From Streptomyces sp. NBC_00620 (GTDB lineage Bacteria; Actinomycetota; Actinomycetes; Streptomycetales; Streptomycetaceae), in NCBI RefSeq assembly GCF_026341825.1, contig NZ_JAPENY010000001.1, forward strand, positions 1 to 64,000: 64,000 nt of DNA, in the 5' to 3' direction. Shown one piece after another: positions 32,359 through 41,411 of the stretch. The notes beneath the pieces are model-generated. The model saw only the letters and a program-made list of their open reading frames with translations, ran no database searches and had not been told where the DNA came from. The stretch's first letter is position 1, and the number at the start of each line of letters is the position of its first letter. The position numbers and the translations under genes are program-made.

Positions 32359-33330
32359 ATGAAACACGACACGAGCCCCACCGCCCGAGCCCTCCTGCTC
32401 CTCGAACTGGTCCAGAGCAGCCCCGGAGTCACGGCGAGCCGACTGGCCGAACGGCTCGGCGTCTCCGAGCGGGCGGTCCGCCGGTACGTCGGCATCCTGC
32501 GCGAGGCGGGTGTGCCGGTGGAGTCGGCCCGGGGCCCGCACGGGGGTTACCGCGTCGGCCGCGGGCTACGGCTGCCTCCGCTGATGTTCACCACAGCTGA
32601 GGCCCTCGGCCTGGTGATGGCCGTACTGGACGGACATCGCGACGCCGCCGACCCCGCCGACCCGGTGGGCAGCGCGCTCGGCAAGATCATGCGCGTGCTT
32701 CCCGAGTCGGTCGCGGGCCCGGCCCAGGCGGTCCGAAAGGTGAGCGCCCTGGTCCCGGACCCCGACGCCGCGAGCCCCGCCCCCGACACCACCGCCGCCC
32801 TCGTCCAGGCCTGCGCCTCGCAGCGCCGGCTGCGCCTCGGATACCGCACGGGCCCCGGCAGAGAGGAGCGCGCCATGGAAGTCGACCCGTGGGCCGTCGT
32901 CGTACGCCATGGTCGCTGGTACCTCCTGTGCTGGTCGCACACGAAGAACGCCAGGCGGGTCCTGCGCGTGGACCGGGTCACCGCAGTCGACGTACTCGCC
33001 GACACACACGACGCATACACCCTTCCCCCCGGCCTCAACCCGGCGGAAGCCCTCGAAGCACACCTCGCCGAAGGCTGGACGTACGAGGTGGAAGTGATCA
33101 TCGATGCCCCCGCCGACACGGTCGCCCAGTGGATCCCGCGAAGCCTTGGCCGCCCCGAGCCGATCGACGGCGACCACACCCGCCTGCTCGCCACCACCGA
33201 CGAACCGGACTGGTACGCCGATCAGTTGACGGCGATCAAGGCACCCTTCCGCATCGTGAAACCACGCGAGCTGCGGGAGGCAGCCCGCGCTCTCGGCCGG
33301 CGTCTACTGGACGCCGACCGGGAGCCGTAG
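32359..33330 (+). CDS. WYL-domain transcriptional regulator
   Basis: 323 residues. The N-terminal winged helix (VTASRLAERLGVSERAVRRYVGILREAG, about 25-55) is followed by a WYL domain with VRHGRWYLLCW near 185 and a C-terminal WCX extension. The DeoR/YafY-type architecture senses nucleic-acid or small ligands. The ATG at 32359 has GGAG at 6 nt; the TTG at 32353 is the alternative. Confidence 0.86.
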   Translation: MKHDTSPTARALLLLELVQSSPGVTASRLAERLGVSERAVRRYVGILREAGVPVESARGPHGGYRVGRGLRLPPLMFTTAEALGLVMAVLDGHRDAADPADPVGSALGKIMRVLPESVAGPAQAVRKVSALVPDPDAASPAPDTTAALVQACASQRRLRLGYRTGPGREERAMEVDPWAVVVRHGRWYLLCWSHTKNARRVLRVDRVTAVDVLADTHDAYTLPPGLNPAEALEAHLAEGWTYEVEVIIDAPADTVAQWIPRSLGRPEPIDGDHTRLLATTDEPDWYADQLTAIKAPFRIVKPRELREAARALGRRLLDADREP

Positions 33331-33688
33331 CCGCGCCCAGGAGCCACACGGCAGCCGGGCAGGAGCCGAATCGCGCCGGGGGTTGCACCCCGCCGCAAGG
33401 CCGATCTCCGTGCCGACCCTGACGCGACCGGGACCCGACACCAGCCGCGGAGGCTCCACCTGCGGCGCACCGTCGGATCCCACCGTCACCAGGCGTCACA
33501 GACCGGGAGTGGGCAAACGCTCGCGCATATGCCCCTTCACCTTGCCGTTCACGCTTTCGGCGCCGCCCCGGACCGTCCCCCACCAGCCACCCCGCACCCG
33601 CGCGACAACCCACGCACGCGTGTCACCAGCCGATCTTCGGCCACCCCGGACCTACGTCCGAAACCGTATGTTCCTACAATCTGTGATT
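33331..33688. other. Intergenic stretch without a supported gene
   Basis: Open frames here are high-GC shadows with no family resemblance. A TACAAT box at 33675-33680 lies 8 bp before the chosen start of the next gene and is the only regulatory signal seen. Confidence 0.5.
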
Positions 33689-34447
33689 GTGGCCGAACAG
33701 ACCGTAGTCACCGCCGCCCCCGGCCCATACTTTGACCGCGTGCACCGACCGCAGGCCCACCAGCCCACCCCGCCCTTCAACGCCCCGGCCGCCCGCAGAC
33801 TGCGCGCAGCACTCGGAATGGGGCCCGAGCATGTCGCGTACGGGATGAGAGCCTCGTACGGACTTCCCTACGTCACTCCGGACCTGGTCGCCGCCTGGGA
33901 ACGCGGGATAGCCGAGCCGAGCGCGCCCGAACTCACCGCGCTCGCGGGCGTGTTGTGGTGCTCGCAGGGTGAACTCATCGGCGCGCCACGGACCTTGCGC
34001 GAACACCGTGTCGCACGCGGCCTCGCCACCGAGGACCTCGCGCGTGCCGTCGGGCTCGAACTCCTCGCGTACCAGCGGATGGAGGAGTCCGGCGAGTGGC
34101 GCGGCAACGAGCGGCAGTCGACCACGCTCGCCGAGGTCCTGGAACTCTCGCTGCCCGACTTCATCACGGTGACAGGGCGTGACGGCAAGCTCGCGGAGCT
34201 GCTGCGCAGCGCGATGACGACGCGCTGGCAGGCGTACGTGCGCCCGGTCGGCAAGATGGTGCCCCTGGACCGGCGTCTCCTGGAGGGCGTCCTCGAGGAG
34301 ATGCACACCGAGTACCAGGGGCAGATGGTCGCCTCGCTGAGCTGGGGCGGCGGGTCGGCCGCCACCGACGCCGGCGAATCGGGCCGGGACTTCCTGGACC
34401 AGATCGTCGGCCACTTCTGGTCGATGGTCCAGAGGAGTACGCACTGA
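33689..34447 (+). CDS. XRE-like helix-turn-helix regulator with two DNA-binding modules
   Basis: 252 residues. Two XRE-type regions are visible: residues about 30-80 (AARRLRAALGMGPEHVAYGM, VAAWERG) and about 90-145 (LREHRVARGLATEDLARAVGLELLAYQRME). The C-terminal 80 residues are unassigned. The GTG at 33689 lies 8 nt after a TACAAT box, so a leaderless mRNA is likely; GTG 33683 and ATG 33668 are alternatives. It lies tail to tail with pfkA. Its last codons are included in a tandem duplication. Confidence 0.7.
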   Translation: MAEQTVVTAAPGPYFDRVHRPQAHQPTPPFNAPAARRLRAALGMGPEHVAYGMRASYGLPYVTPDLVAAWERGIAEPSAPELTALAGVLWCSQGELIGAPRTLREHRVARGLATEDLARAVGLELLAYQRMEESGEWRGNERQSTTLAEVLELSLPDFITVTGRDGKLAELLRSAMTTRWQAYVRPVGKMVPLDRRLLEGVLEEMHTEYQGQMVASLSWGGGSAATDAGESGRDFLDQIVGHFWSMVQRSTH

Positions 34448-34503
34448 GCGGCACGAACCAGAACCCGGTCCAGAGGAGTACGTACTGAGCGGTACGAACC
34501 AGA
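34426..34503. repeat. 37-bp direct duplication at the regulator 3' end
   Basis: 34426-34462 and 34467-34503 are the same except for two C/T changes, offset by 41 bp. The first copy contains the stop codon of the XRE gene. The second restores an equivalent TGA just before the pfkA stop on the other strand. It looks like a recent tandem duplication. Confidence 0.85.
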
Positions 34504-34509
34504 GGTCGG

Positions 34510-35538
34510 TTAGAACACCGACTCCGCCTCGTCCATCCGGTCCTTCGGCACCGTCTTCAGCTCAGTGGTCGCGTCCGCCAGCGGCACCATCTCGACGTCC
34601 GTGCCGCGCAGCGCCGTCATCTTGCCGAAGTCGCCGCGGTGGGCGGCCTCGACGGCGTGCCAGCCGAAGCGGGTGGCGAGCACCCGGTCGTACGCGGTCG
34701 GTGTGCCGCCACGCTGGATGTGGCCGAGGATGACCGGCTTGGCCTCCTTGCCGAGGCGCCGCTCCAGCTCGTACGCGAGGGCCGTGCCGATGCCCTGGAA
34801 GCGCTCGTGGCCGAACTGGTCGATTGCGCCGTGGCCGTAGTCCATGGTGCCCTCGACGGGGTGGGCGCCCTCGGCGACGCAGATGACGGCGAACTTCTTG
34901 CCGCGCGCGAAGCGCTCCTCGACCATCGACACCAGATGGGACGGGTCGAAGGGCCGCTCGGGCAGGCAGATGCCGTGGGCACCGGCGGCCATGCCGGACT
35001 CCAGGGCGATCCACCCGGCGTGCCGGCCCATGACCTCGACGACCATCACGCGCTGATGGGACTCGGCGGTGGTCTTGAGGCGGTCCATGGCTTCGGTGGC
35101 GACACCCACCGCCGTGTCGAAGCCGAAGGTCCGGTCCGTGGCCGAGATGTCGTTGTCGATCGTCTTCGGAACGCCGACGACCGGGAGGCCGCCCGAGTCC
35201 GAGAGCATCCGGGCGGCGGTCAGCGTGCCCTCGCCGCCGATCGGGATGAGCACGTCGATGCCGAACTCACGGGCCATGTCCTGCGCGTTCTCGCAGGCCT
35301 CCCGGAGCCGGTCGCGCTGCAGGCGGGAGGAGCCGAGGATGGTGCCGCCGCGGGCCAGGATGCCGCTGACCGCGTCGAGGTCGAGGGTGCGGTAGCGACC
35401 TTCGAGCAGGCCGGCGTAGCCGTCCTCGAAGCCGACGACCTCGTCCCCGAAATTGGTGACCGCTCGGTGCACGACCGACCGGATCACTGCGTTCAGGCCA
35501 GGACAGTCGCCGCCTGCGGTGAGAATTCCGATGCGCAT
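34510..35538 (-). CDS. pfkA: 6-phosphofructokinase
   Basis: 342 residues, full length. It phosphorylates fructose 6-phosphate in glycolysis. Visible sites are GGDCPGLN (9-16), GGEGT (101-105), PKTIDND (124-130) with catalytic Asp, and MGRHAGWIA. Gly104 favours ATP, while the Lys of PKTIDND is the residue associated with pyrophosphate enzymes. This mixed pair is typical of actinobacterial group III enzymes, so the phosphoryl donor is probably ATP but not proved. It is divergent from pta. The ATG at 35538 follows AGGAGAAA. Confidence 0.93.
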   Translation of the reverse strand: MRIGILTAGGDCPGLNAVIRSVVHRAVTNFGDEVVGFEDGYAGLLEGRYRTLDLDAVSGILARGGTILGSSRLQRDRLREACENAQDMAREFGIDVLIPIGGEGTLTAARMLSDSGGLPVVGVPKTIDNDISATDRTFGFDTAVGVATEAMDRLKTTAESHQRVMVVEVMGRHAGWIALESGMAAGAHGICLPERPFDPSHLVSMVEERFARGKKFAVICVAEGAHPVEGTMDYGHGAIDQFGHERFQGIGTALAYELERRLGKEAKPVILGHIQRGGTPTAYDRVLATRFGWHAVEAAHRGDFGKMTALRGTDVEMVPLADATTELKTVPKDRMDEAESVF

Positions 35539-35730
35539 CGTGCTGTTTCTCCTGCTCGCTGCCGGTACGTGTGAGCCGGTCCGATTGTTTCACGGCACGG
35601 AGGGCACCGTCGCTTCCGCACCCCCGGGCAGGACGTTCTCCCTGGCGGGCGCCCTAGCTACCCGCAGAGGTATTGTCAAGAGGGTTCTGCTCACGTCAGC
35701 GGGCTATTTTCTCGAGCCCCAAAAACCACC

Positions 35731-35797
35731 TACGGGCCCAGGAGCTCATCCAGTACGGGCCCAGGGGCTCATCCGGATACGGGCCCAGGGGCTCACC
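35731..35797 (+). repeat. Three ~20-bp direct repeats upstream of pta
   Basis: TACGGGCCCAGGRGCTCA starts at 35731, 35754 and 35778, in 23-24 bp steps, ending 28 bp before the pta start. Regular spacing on about two helical turns suits a regulator array or an expanded leader repeat. The rest of 35539-35824 shows no gene. Confidence 0.7.
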
Positions 35798-35824
35798 GAG
35801 CGACGAAACGGATGGAGAACACGC

Positions 35825-37915
35825 GTGACGCGCAGCGTGTACGTGACCGGGATCGACCGCGGCGACGGCCGCCAGGTCGTCGAGCTGGGGGTCATGGAAC
35901 TCCTGACCCGCCAGGTCGACCGGGTGGGGGTGTTCCGTCCACTCGTGCACGACGGTCCCGACCGGCTCTTCGAGCTGCTGCGCGCCCGCTACCGCCTCGC
36001 CCAGGACCCGGCGACGGTCTACGGCATGGACTACCACGAGGCGTCCGCGCTCCAGGCCGAGCAGGGGGCGGACGAGCTGGTGTCCACCCTGGTCGACCGT
36101 TTTCATCTCGTCGCCCGTGACTACGACGTCGTCCTCGTGCTCGGCACCGACTTCGCCGACACGCAGTTCCCCGACGAGCTGGCGCTCAACGCCCGGCTTG
36201 CAAACGAGTTCGGCGCGTCCGTCATCCCGGTCGTCGGCGGCCGCGGGCAGACCTCCGAGTCCGTGCGCGCCGAGACCCGCAACGCCTACCGCGCGTACGA
36301 CGGACTCGGCTGCGACGTCCTCGCGATGATCGTGAACCGGGTCGCCCCGGCCGACCGCGCCGGGATACACGAGCGGCTCGACAGCCGTCTCCCGGTGCCC
36401 TGTTACGTGCTCCCGGACGAGCCCGCGCTCTCCGCGCCCACCGTCGCGCAGATCACCCAGGCCCTCGGCGGCACAGTGCTCCTCGGCGACGAAGCGGGCC
36501 TCGCCCGTGACGCGCTCGACTTCGTCTTCGGCGGCGCGATGCTGCCGAACTTCCTCAACGCCCTGACCCCCGGCTGCCTGGTCGTCACCCCCGGCGACCG
36601 CGCCGACCTGGTCATCGGCTCACTCGCCGCGCACAGCGCTGGCACCCCGCCCATCGCCGGTGTACTGCTCACCCTGAACGAGCGGCCCACCGACGAGATC
36701 CTCACCCTCGCGGCCCGCCTCGCCCCCGGCACCCCGGTCGTCTCGGTGGCCGGGAACTCCTTCCCCACCGCCACCGAACTCTTCGGCCTGGAAGGGAAGT
36801 TGAACGCCGCCACACCGCGGAAGGCGGAGACGGCGCTCGGTCTCTTCGAGCGGTACGTGGACACGACCGACCTCCTCAAGCGGGTCTCCGCGCCGAGCAG
36901 CGACCGCCTCACGCCGATGATGTTCGAGCACAAGCTCCTGGAGCAGGCCCGCTCCGACAAGCGCCGCGTCGTGCTGCCCGAAGGCACCGAGGAGCGCGTG
37001 CTGCACGCCGCCGAGGTGCTGCTGCGCCGGGGCGTCTGCGACCTGACGCTGCTCGGCCCCCTCGACCAGATCCGCAAGAAGGCCGCCGACCTCGGCATCG
37101 ACCTGGGCGCCACCCAGCTCATCGACCCGGCGACCTCCCAACTGCGCGACCGGTTCGCCGAGAAGTACGCCGAGCTGCGCGCCCACCGGGGCGTGAGCAT
37201 CGAGCTGGCGTACGACGTCGTCGCCGACGTGAACTACTTCGGCACCCTGATGGTGCAGGAGGGCCTCGCCGACGGCATGGTCTCCGGCTCCGTGCACTCC
37301 ACCGCCGCCACCATCCGGCCCGCCTTCGAGATCATCAAGACCAAGCCGGACACGAAGATCGTGTCGTCCGTCTTCTTCATGTGCCTCGCCGACAAGGTCC
37401 TCGTCTACGGCGACTGCGCGGTCAACCCGGACCCGAACGCCGAGCAGCTCTGCGACATCGCCATCCAGTCGGCCGCCACCGCCCAGCAGTTCGGCGTCGA
37501 GCCGCGGATCGCGATGCTGTCGTACTCGACGGGTACGTCCGGTTCGGGCGCCGACGTCGACAAGGTGCGCGAGGCGACCGAGCTGGTACGGCTGCGCCGC
37601 GGCGACCTGCGGATCGAGGGGCCGATCCAGTACGACGCGGCCGTCGAGCCGTCCGTCGCGGCCACCAAGATGCCGGACTCGGAGGTCGCCGGGCAGGCGT
37701 CGGTGCTGATCTTCCCGGACCTCAACACCGGCAACAACACCTACAAGGCCGTGCAGCGCTCGGCCGGCGCGATCGCGGTGGGCCCGGTCCTCCAGGGCCT
37801 GCGCAAGCCCGTCAACGACCTGTCCCGCGGCGCGCTCGTCCAGGACATCGTGAACACCGTCGCCATCACGGCGATCCAGGCCCAGAGCCCCGACCAGAAG
37901 GTGTCCCAGCTGTGA
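35825..37915 (+). CDS. pta: Phosphate acetyltransferase
   Basis: 696 residues, the long form. An N-terminal P-loop-like domain (VTGIDRGDGRQV) and a DRTGG-type middle domain are followed by the catalytic PTA domain from about residue 365 (FEHKLLEQARSDKRRVVLPEG to LSRGALVQDIVNTVAITAIQAQ). It interconverts acetyl-CoA and acetyl phosphate. The GTG at 35825 has GGAG upstream. The stop overlaps ackA (GTGA), so the two enzymes of acetate overflow are coupled. Confidence 0.95.
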   Translation: MTRSVYVTGIDRGDGRQVVELGVMELLTRQVDRVGVFRPLVHDGPDRLFELLRARYRLAQDPATVYGMDYHEASALQAEQGADELVSTLVDRFHLVARDYDVVLVLGTDFADTQFPDELALNARLANEFGASVIPVVGGRGQTSESVRAETRNAYRAYDGLGCDVLAMIVNRVAPADRAGIHERLDSRLPVPCYVLPDEPALSAPTVAQITQALGGTVLLGDEAGLARDALDFVFGGAMLPNFLNALTPGCLVVTPGDRADLVIGSLAAHSAGTPPIAGVLLTLNERPTDEILTLAARLAPGTPVVSVAGNSFPTATELFGLEGKLNAATPRKAETALGLFERYVDTTDLLKRVSAPSSDRLTPMMFEHKLLEQARSDKRRVVLPEGTEERVLHAAEVLLRRGVCDLTLLGPLDQIRKKAADLGIDLGATQLIDPATSQLRDRFAEKYAELRAHRGVSIELAYDVVADVNYFGTLMVQEGLADGMVSGSVHSTAATIRPAFEIIKTKPDTKIVSSVFFMCLADKVLVYGDCAVNPDPNAEQLCDIAIQSAATAQQFGVEPRIAMLSYSTGTSGSGADVDKVREATELVRLRRGDLRIEGPIQYDAAVEPSVAATKMPDSEVAGQASVLIFPDLNTGNNTYKAVQRSAGAIAVGPVLQGLRKPVNDLSRGALVQDIVNTVAITAIQAQSPDQKVSQL

Positions 37916-39147
37916 GCGCCACCCGCGTCCTTGTCCTCAACTCCGGCTCCTCGTCGGTGAAGTACCAGCTGCTCGACATGCGGGACAGCAGTCGACTGGC
38001 CATGGGTCTGGTCGAGCGCATCGGCGAGGAGACCAGCAGGCTCAAGCACACCCCGCTGCTCGGTGGCGAGTCCCGCGAGACCGTCGCGCCCATCGCCGAC
38101 CACGAGGCCGCCCTCAAGGCCGTCGCCGCGGAACTGGCCAAGGACGGGCTGGGCCTCGACTCCCCCGAACTGGCCGCGATCGGCCACCGGGTCGTGCACG
38201 GCGGCAAGACCTTCACCGATCCGACGGTCATCGACGACGCCGTACTCGCCGAGATCGAGCGGCTGATCCCGGTGGCCCCGCTGCACAACCCGGCGAACCT
38301 CACCGGCATCCGTACCGCCATGGCACTGCGCCCCGACCTCCCCCAGGTCGCCGTGTTCGACACCGCGTTCCACACGACGATGCCGGAGTCCGCGGCGCGC
38401 TACGCGATCGACGTGAAGACCGCCGACGAGTACCGCATCCGCCGGTACGGGTTCCACGGCACCTCGCACGCGTACGTGTCCCGGGCGACCGCGGAGCTCC
38501 TGGGCAAGGCGCCGGAGGAGGTGAACGTCATCGTGCTGCACCTCGGCAACGGGGCGTCGGCCTCCGCGGTGCGGGGCGGGCGGTGCGTGGACACCTCGAT
38601 GGGGCTCACGCCCTTGGAGGGGCTTGTGATGGGGACCCGTTCCGGGGACCTGGATCCGGCGGTCATCTTCCATTTGATGCGCGTTGGGGGGTTGTCCACC
38701 GACGAGATCGACACTTTGCTGAACAAGAAGAGCGGCCTGATCGGCCTGTGCGGCGACAACGACATGCGCGAGATCCGCCGTCGTGTCGACGAGGGTGACG
38801 AGCAGGCCCGGCTCGCCTTCGACATCTACATCCACCGCTTGAAGAAGTACATCGGCGCCTACTACGCGGTCCTCGGCCGGGTGGACGCCATCGCCTTCAC
38901 CGCCGGAGTCGGGGAGAACGCCGCCCCGGTGCGCGAGGCCGCGATCGCCGGGCTTGAGGAGCTGGGCCTGGCGGTCGACGGCGACCTGAACGCCGCACGA
39001 GCGGATGGGCCCAGGCTCATCTCGCCGCAGTACGCGCGCGTGGCGGTCGCCGTGGTGCCGACGGACGAGGAACTGGAGATCGCGACACAGACGTACGCAC
39101 TGGTGGGCGGCGCGGACGCCGGAGGGGCCTCCGAGGTCCACGCCTGA
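37912..39147 (+). CDS. ackA: Acetate kinase
   Basis: 411 residues. ASKHA-fold motifs are present: VLVLNSGSSSVKYQ at the N-terminus, FHTTMP near 148, RYGFHGTSHAYVS near 175, and HLGNGASA near 207. It makes ATP and acetate from acetyl phosphate and works with Pta. The GTG overlaps the pta stop codon. There is a 73-bp gap with regulatory palindromes before pyk. Confidence 0.95.
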   Translation: MSATRVLVLNSGSSSVKYQLLDMRDSSRLAMGLVERIGEETSRLKHTPLLGGESRETVAPIADHEAALKAVAAELAKDGLGLDSPELAAIGHRVVHGGKTFTDPTVIDDAVLAEIERLIPVAPLHNPANLTGIRTAMALRPDLPQVAVFDTAFHTTMPESAARYAIDVKTADEYRIRRYGFHGTSHAYVSRATAELLGKAPEEVNVIVLHLGNGASASAVRGGRCVDTSMGLTPLEGLVMGTRSGDLDPAVIFHLMRVGGLSTDEIDTLLNKKSGLIGLCGDNDMREIRRRVDEGDEQARLAFDIYIHRLKKYIGAYYAVLGRVDAIAFTAGVGENAAPVREAAIAGLEELGLAVDGDLNAARADGPRLISPQYARVAVAVVPTDEELEIATQTYALVGGADAGGASEVHA

Positions 39148-39170
39148 GCACGTACCCGCCCATTTGTATC

Positions 39171-39214
39171 TTCCGCCAGACGGAATATTCCGTAGCGAAA
39201 CAAACCGATAGGAT
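39171..39214 (+). promoter_or_regulatory. pyk promoter region with triple half-sites
   Basis: TTCCG (39171), CGGAA (39181) and TTCCG (39188) make two overlapping inverted repeats, the right one being the perfect 12-mer CGGAATATTCCG. A TAGGAT -10-like box at 39209-39214 would start RNA at or next to the pyk ATG, a leaderless message. The AGGA within it could instead serve as ribosome site. Confidence 0.5.
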
Positions 39215-39220
39215 CGCCCT

Positions 39221-40654
39221 ATGCGCCGTTCGAAAATCGTCTGTACTCTCGGCCCCGCGGTCGACTCCCACGAGCAGCTCGTCGCGCTGATCGAGGCCGG
39301 CATGAACGTGGCCCGCTTCAACTTCAGCCACGGCACTCACGCCGAGCACCAGGGCCGGTACGACCGTGTCCGGGCCGCCTCGGCCGAGACCGGCAAGGCC
39401 ATCGGTGTGCTCGCCGACCTCCAGGGCCCGAAGATCCGCCTGGAGACCTTCGCCGAGGGGCCCGTCGAGCTGGTGCGCGGTGACGAGTTCACCATCACCA
39501 CCGAGGACGTTCCGGGCGACAAGTCGATCTGCGGCACGACCTACAAGGGCCTGCCCGGCGACGTCTCCAAGGGCGACCAGATCCTCATCAACGACGGCAA
39601 CGTCGAGCTGCGGGTCGTCGAGGTCGAGGGCCCCCGGGTCAAGTCGATCGTCGTCGAGGGCGGCGTGATCTCCGACCACAAGGGCATCAACCTGCCGGGT
39701 ACGGCCGTGAACGTGCCCGCGCTGTCCGACAAGGACGTCGAGGACCTGCGCTTCGCCCTGAACATGGGCTGCGACATGGTCGCCCTGTCCTTCGTGCGCG
39801 ACGCCCACGACGTGAACGACGTCCACAAGGTGATGGACGAGGAGGGCCGCCGGGTCCCCGTCATCGCCAAGGTGGAGAAGCCGCAGGCGGTCGACAACAT
39901 GGAGGGCGTCGTCGCGGCCTTCGACGCCGTCATGGTGGCCCGTGGCGACCTGGCCGTCGAGTACCCGCTCGAGAAGGTCCCGATGGTGCAGAAGCGCCTC
40001 GTGGAGCTGTGCCGCCGCAACGCCAAGCCGGTGATCGTCGCGACCCAGATGATGGAGTCGATGATCACCAACTCCCGCCCGACGCGCGCCGAGGCCTCGG
40101 ATGTCGCCAACGCGATCCTCGACGGCGCCGACGCGGTCATGCTGTCCGCCGAGTCGTCCGTGGGCGCGTACCCGATCGAGACGGTCAAGACGATGTCGAA
40201 GATCGTCGTGGCGGCCGAGGAGGAGCTCCTCTCCAAGGGCCTGCAGCCCCTGGTCCCCGGCAAGAAGCCGCGCACGCAGGGCGGTTCGGTCGCCCGCGCC
40301 GCCTGCGAGATCGCCGACTTCCTCGGCGGCAAGGGCCTGGTCGCCTTCACCAAGTCCGGCGACACCGCCCGCCGTCTCTCCCGCTACCGCGCCTCCCAGC
40401 CGATCCTGGCCTTCACCACGGACGAGGGCACCCGCAACCAGCTCACCCTGAGCTGGGGCGTCGAGTCCCACGTCGTCCCCTTCGTCCACAGCACCGACGA
40501 AATGGTCGATCTCGTCGACCAGCAACTCCAGCAGCTCAACGTCTTCAACGACGGCGACGTCGTCGTCATGACGGCCGGCTCGCCTCCCGGGGTCCCGGGC
40601 ACCACCAACATGGTCCGGGTACACCACTTGGGCGAAAGCGCCCGCACGGCCTGA
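39221..40654 (+). CDS. pyk: Pyruvate kinase
   Basis: 477 residues. The barrel starts MRRSKIVCTLGPA; MNVARFNFSHG, VEKPQAVDN (catalytic Lys region), MVARGDLAVE and TQMMESMI follow in order, with a C-terminal regulatory domain. It converts phosphoenolpyruvate and ADP to pyruvate and ATP. It sits beside pta-ackA and pfkA. From memory this corresponds to the second pyruvate kinase of S. coelicolor. It is followed by a strong terminator. Confidence 0.95.
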   Translation: MRRSKIVCTLGPAVDSHEQLVALIEAGMNVARFNFSHGTHAEHQGRYDRVRAASAETGKAIGVLADLQGPKIRLETFAEGPVELVRGDEFTITTEDVPGDKSICGTTYKGLPGDVSKGDQILINDGNVELRVVEVEGPRVKSIVVEGGVISDHKGINLPGTAVNVPALSDKDVEDLRFALNMGCDMVALSFVRDAHDVNDVHKVMDEEGRRVPVIAKVEKPQAVDNMEGVVAAFDAVMVARGDLAVEYPLEKVPMVQKRLVELCRRNAKPVIVATQMMESMITNSRPTRAEASDVANAILDGADAVMLSAESSVGAYPIETVKTMSKIVVAAEEELLSKGLQPLVPGKKPRTQGGSVARAACEIADFLGGKGLVAFTKSGDTARRLSRYRASQPILAFTTDEGTRNQLTLSWGVESHVVPFVHSTDEMVDLVDQQLQQLNVFNDGDVVVMTAGSPPGVPGTTNMVRVHHLGESARTA

Positions 40655-40675
40655 CCTGTGGCAGTGCTTGTACGA

Positions 40676-40715
40676 CGTTGAGGGCGCTCCCTGTGTGCAG
40701 GGGGCGCCCTCAACG
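40676..40715. terminator. Bidirectional terminator after pyk
   Basis: CGTTGAGGGCGCTCCCTG (40676-40693) and CAGGGGGCGCCCTCAACG (40698-40715) form an 18-bp stem with one wobble pair and a TGTG loop. It lies between pyk and the convergent immunity gene. Confidence 0.88.
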
Positions 40716-40729
40716 CTTTGGTGTCGCGG

Positions 40730-41401
40730 TCAGTCCACTAGGTCGTCCCAGACGTTCAGACAGCCGTCGTCGACGACGAACTCGTGGTAACCCAACCTCT
40801 CACCGAGCAAAAGGAACCGGCTGTGCCGGGCCTCGCCGATAGGCACGAAGTACGCCTTCATGGCGCGCAGGAAGAGCCGGAATGCCAGGTCGGCGCCAAC
40901 CTCGGCAACAGCCCGCTCCAGCGCCGGCACGACGTCCGGGAGCGCGGGAGCATAGAGGCTGGTTGCAGCCGCCTTCGTCAGAGCCGGTGAGACTCCCCGG
41001 ATCTCCTCCAGAACTGCCGCCCGCACCCCCTGGTCCCCAACGGGCTCGGGGGCGGCGGGGAGGACGAAAGAGGGATCGTCCAGCCGGATCCGGGCGACGC
41101 ACACATCGGCGATCCGGTTCAACCATGCACGGCCGTCGAGGCCGTGGGCAACCGGGTCGAAGTACCTGCGCGTCGCAGCCAGCCACAACGTGACGATCAC
41201 CTCGTCGGGCAGCGGGGACTCCAATAGCAGCCGAACGTCCTCCAACAACAGTCCGGCATTTGCCCCGTCGAAGTAGCCTGCCATCCGCTCGACGAGGCGG
41301 AGCGCTTCGGTCTCGTCCGGAAACAGCGTCGGGTAACGCACCTTCTGCGTGAGACCACTGAGTCCGAAGTCCTCGTCGCACCCCTCGTATGAATGGGCCA
41401 T
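40730..41401 (-). CDS. CdiI-type immunity protein for the adjacent toxin
   Basis: 223 residues, cytoplasmic and acidic. It is related to the protein at 56526-57128: both contain DLAFRxxLRAM and end in a LGYHEFVVD / MRYGEFLVD block. Each lies directly behind an RNase A-like toxin gene, which identifies them as cognate immunity proteins. The ATG at 41401 begins 10 nt after the toxin stop. It presumably binds and blocks the toxin nuclease domain in the producing cell. Confidence 0.75.
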   Translation of the reverse strand: MAHSYEGCDEDFGLSGLTQKVRYPTLFPDETEALRLVERMAGYFDGANAGLLLEDVRLLLESPLPDEVIVTLWLAATRRYFDPVAHGLDGRAWLNRIADVCVARIRLDDPSFVLPAAPEPVGDQGVRAAVLEEIRGVSPALTKAAATSLYAPALPDVVPALERAVAEVGADLAFRLFLRAMKAYFVPIGEARHSRFLLLGERLGYHEFVVDDGCLNVWDDLVD

Positions 41402-41411
41402 GATCGCTTTC

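Noticed and set aside
33236..33613. Minus-strand frame between the WYL and XRE genes
   Set aside because: No similarity to a known family, no ribosome site, and it overlaps the end of the WYL gene.
35453..35824. N-terminal extension of pta to the first upstream start
   Set aside because: It would overlap the divergent pfkA start and include the direct repeats; the GTG at 35825 has a ribosome site and the conserved N-terminus.
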